7,809 bases of DNA from Paracoccaceae bacterium. Its GTDB lineage: Bacteria > Pseudomonadota > Alphaproteobacteria > Rhodobacterales > Rhodobacteraceae. A model generated the notes under the pieces. It had not been told where the DNA came from, did no database searches, and saw only the letters and a program-made list of their open reading frames with translations. Positions within the stretch are counted from its first letter, which is position 1. Each line of letters starts with the position of its first letter. The position numbers were made by a program, and so were the translations under genes. The DNA lies in NCBI GenBank assembly GCA_029881635.1, contig JAOUMG010000069.1:1-7809 (forward strand), given 5' to 3'. Positions 6,318 through 7,809 of this stretch are shown one piece after another.

Positions 6318-6701
6318 ATGCATTCCCGGATATCGGCTTTTCTGCTCGCATCGGTTTTGGGGCTGGCAGCGATCGCTGTTCAAGCTGCCGAATTGCTCAT
6401 GATTGAAGAGGATGGCTGCATTTGGTGCGCCCGCTGGAACAGCGAAATCGGCCCGATCTATCCTCTGACGCTCGAAGGCAAGGTAGCCCCACTTCGCCGC
6501 GTCGATATCCGTGACGCACCGCCACCCGGCATTTCACTCAAGTCACCCGCCGCCTTCACCCCGACATTCGTCCTGATAGAAAACGGTGCCGAGATCGGCC
6601 GTATTGAAGGTTATCCGGGCGAGGATTTTTTCTGGGGACTCTTGGGTGTTTTGATGCGCCAGCTTCCCCGCAACACAGTACCGGAGGTTACAGGATTATG
6701 A
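6318..6701 (+). CDS. soxS: SoxS, periplasmic thioredoxin-like reductant of SoxYZ
   Basis: Small exported thiol-disulfide protein. In Paracoccus pantotrophus SoxS is needed for full activity of the system and is thought to reduce and reactivate the SoxY carrier cysteine. It has 127 residues from this start, with a Sec signal at 1-23 (MHSRISAFLLASVLGLAAIA, cut near VQAA). The redox site DGCIWC holds Cys34 and Cys37, and the cis-proline is in FTPTF (Pro82). ATG 6318 is preferred over the in-frame ATG at 6312 because GAAAGG (6303-6308) is nine bases from the former but only three from the latter; the difference is two residues. The frame stays open further upstream, but only through soxV antisense. 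The stop overlaps the next start (ATGA at 6698-6701). It heads the plus-strand operon. Confidence 0.92.
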   Translation: MHSRISAFLLASVLGLAAIAVQAAELLMIEEDGCIWCARWNSEIGPIYPLTLEGKVAPLRRVDIRDAPPPGISLKSPAAFTPTFVLIENGAEIGRIEGYPGEDFFWGLLGVLMRQLPRNTVPEVTGL

Positions 6702-7192
6702 AGCAGCTTGTTCTTGCAGCGACGATGGCAGCCCTGCCCCTTTGCGCCACAGCACAGGATGATGCGCTTGTGGAATTTCAATCGCTCCGCCCCATGTTGG
6801 CAATGGAACTCGCCGTGGCGACCATGCAGGCCTGTCAGGCCGAAGGTTATCAGGTCGGCGTTTCCGTGGTTGATCGCTTCGGTGTGGAGCAGGTTTTTAT
6901 CCGCGACCGTTTTGCCGGTCCGCACACCAATGAAACCGCCTTCCGCAAAGCCTGGACTGCCGTGAGTTTCCGAACCGACACACTCAGCCTTGCCGAGGCG
7001 ACCGCCCCCGGCACCATATCCTCCGGCATTCGCCAGATTTCGCTGGCGCTGCCCCTCGGCGGTGGTGTGATGATAGAGGTCGCAGGTGCGCTGGTCGGCG
7101 GCATCGGCGTCTCGGGTGCCCCCGGCCCCGACATTGACGACCGTTGCGCAAGGGCCGGTTTGTCGGCTATCGAAGAAAAACTTCCGCTTTGA
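6698..7192 (+). CDS. Exported GlcG/HbpS-family (DUF336) protein, putative haem- or ligand-binding
   Basis: 164 residues with a Sec signal (MKQLVLAATMAALPLCATA, cut after residue 19), so it should be periplasmic. The mature part fits the GlcG/HbpS fold. An early helix leads to GVSVVDRFGVEQVFIRD (54-70), corresponding to the family's AVVD-x-G-x-L strand; RKAWTAVSFRT (83-93) is the helix after it. The closing block GGGVMIEVAGALVGGIGVSG (121-140), followed by PDIDDRCARAGLSAI (144-158), is the most characteristic part. Family members include HbpS, an extracellular haem-binding protein of Streptomyces that signals to a sensor kinase; many others have no known ligand. Mature-chain residues that could bind metal or haem or react with thiols are His76, Cys46 and Cys150. 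It is coupled to soxS by a 4-base ATGA overlap, with its own GGAGGT nine bases upstream, and precedes soxR by 10 bases. The family assignment is firm; the ligand and role in sulfur oxidation are unknown. Confidence 0.83.
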   Translation: MKQLVLAATMAALPLCATAQDDALVEFQSLRPMLAMELAVATMQACQAEGYQVGVSVVDRFGVEQVFIRDRFAGPHTNETAFRKAWTAVSFRTDTLSLAEATAPGTISSGIRQISLALPLGGGVMIEVAGALVGGIGVSGAPGPDIDDRCARAGLSAIEEKLPL

Positions 7193-7202
7193 GGCAATAA
7201 CA

Positions 7203-7547
7203 ATGGCACTTCCCGTCTTCGATATCTCAATGTCTGAGGATGATCTGGACAAGATCGCCAAAAAGGCAGAAGCGGCTTCCAGCTTTCTCAAGGCCATCAG
7301 CCATGAAGGGCGGCTGATGATCCTCTGTCACCTGACCACCGGTGAAAAATCCGTGACCGAACTGGAAAACCTGCTTTCTGCCCGTCAGGCCGCTGTATCG
7401 CAACAACTCGCCCGGCTCCGCTTCGAGGGCTTCGTGTCTGCCCGGCGCGACGGCAAGGCGATTTACTACAGTCTCGCCGACGACCGAACCAAGCGTGTGC
7501 TGGAAGTGGTCTATGATCTCTTCTGCGGTGATGAGGCGAACACCTAG
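7203..7547 (+). CDS. soxR: SoxR, ArsR-family sulfur-responsive repressor
   Basis: Cytoplasmic winged-helix repressor of the sox genes (not related to the superoxide regulator of the same name). It has 114 residues, the normal ArsR-family length. The DNA-binding part runs over KSVTELENLL (49-58), then the recognition helix ARQAAVSQQLARLRFEGFV (60-78), and the wing SARRDGKAIYYSL (79-91). Cys42 in LMILCHLT (helix 2) and Cys108 in DLFCGD (last helix) are the only cysteines. They match in position the Cys41/Cys107 pair by which the relative SqrR of Rhodobacter capsulatus forms a polysulfide bridge and lets go of DNA. The ATG at 7203 has GAGG eight bases upstream, overlapping the stop of the preceding gene, so it is cotranscribed with soxS and probably represses its own promoter. 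Confidence 0.93.
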   Translation: MALPVFDISMSEDDLDKIAKKAEAASSFLKAISHEGRLMILCHLTTGEKSVTELENLLSARQAAVSQQLARLRFEGFVSARRDGKAIYYSLADDRTKRVLEVVYDLFCGDEANT

Positions 7548-7573
7548 AAACCATTCGCGAAAGGGCAAAGACG

Positions 7574-7809
7574 ATGGATGCTTTGGCCGGTACCACCCTG
7601 ATTGCGTGCGTCGGGTTCTTTGGTGGCATCCTTCTTGGGCTAGCTGCGCGGCTGGGCCGTTTTTGCACATTGGGCGCGATCGAGGATCTGCTTTATGGTG
7701 GCAGCGATACACGGCTTCGGATGTGGGGTGTCGCCCTCGGCACGGCCATTCTTGGCACCTTCGGGCTGATGGCGGCAGGGCTTCTTGACCCGGCGCAGAC
7801 CTTCTACCT
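7574..7809 (+). CDS. soxT: YeeE/YedE-family sulfur-compound transporter, SoxT-like (C-terminus cut by window edge)
   Basis: The first 78 residues of an integral membrane protein. Membrane segments are at about 6-26 and 50-71. Between them is LGRFCTLGAIEDLLYGGS (28-45) with Cys31, the recurring block of YeeE/YedE proteins. Characterised members take up thiosulfate through a chain of conserved cysteines, and a gene of this family (soxT) accompanies soxRS in Paracoccus. By inference it imports a sulfur compound, possibly to let cytoplasmic SoxR sense it, or to supply assimilation. The ATG at 7574 has AAGGG eight to nine bases upstream; an ATG at 7578 is in another frame. It starts 26 bases after soxR, so it is probably in the same operon. 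The full length, and whether it has one or two YeeE domains, cannot be seen. Confidence 0.85.
   Translation, partial: MDALAGTTLIACVGFFGGILLGLAARLGRFCTLGAIEDLLYGGSDTRLRMWGVALGTAILGTFGLMAAGLLDPAQTFY

Noticed and set aside
6611..7297. 228-codon open frame on the minus strand opposite the GlcG-like gene
   Set aside because: Low-complexity antisense product with no family features; the plus-strand gene has a signal peptide, a ribosome site and family motifs.

Overview
This window carries most of a thiosulfate-oxidising Sox (sulfur-oxidation) gene cluster. The gene content and order (soxVWXYZABC, with soxS and soxR running divergently) match the layout known from Paracoccus and the marine Roseobacter group. 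The protein sequences and the moderately GC-rich coding DNA with AT-rich promoters also suggest an alphaproteobacterium of the Rhodobacterales. The exact genus cannot be told from sequence alone.

Layout. Everything from base 1 to 6241 is read on the minus strand. In transcription order it runs soxV (CcdA-type membrane thiol transporter), soxW (periplasmic thioredoxin), soxX (monohaem cytochrome c), soxY and soxZ (sulfur carrier), soxA (dihaem cytochrome c), soxB (Mn-type thiosulfohydrolase) and soxC (molybdopterin sulfane dehydrogenase subunit, cut by the left edge). Everything from about 6263 to the right edge is on the plus strand: soxS (periplasmic thioredoxin-like protein), an exported GlcG/HbpS-family (DUF336) protein, soxR (ArsR-family repressor with two well-placed cysteines) and the beginning of a YeeE/YedE transporter (soxT-like). 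No stretch longer than 140 bases lacks a gene, and there are no mobile elements, tRNAs, rRNAs or CRISPR arrays.

How the parts fit. SoxAX joins thiosulfate to the C-terminal cysteine of SoxY (in SoxYZ). SoxB hydrolyses off the terminal sulfone as sulfate. SoxCD oxidises the remaining sulfane sulfur, and SoxB releases a second sulfate. A soxC gene implies complete oxidation to sulfate rather than sulfur-globule storage. SoxV with SoxW or SoxS brings reducing power across the membrane to keep the carrier cysteine usable. SoxT-like proteins move sulfur compounds across the inner membrane, and SoxR represses until a reactive sulfur species modifies its thiols.

Points of interest. The Sox core is canonical. 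The less ordinary parts are: (1) a secreted GlcG/HbpS-like protein wedged between soxS and soxR and translationally coupled to soxS; (2) a set of AT-rich inverted repeats at three control points of the minus-strand operon (before soxV, before soxX, before soxC), including an exact ATTC-N8-GAAT dyad before soxC, which look like SoxR operators; (3) a strong GC hairpin between soxA and soxB that may set different expression levels for the two halves of the operon.
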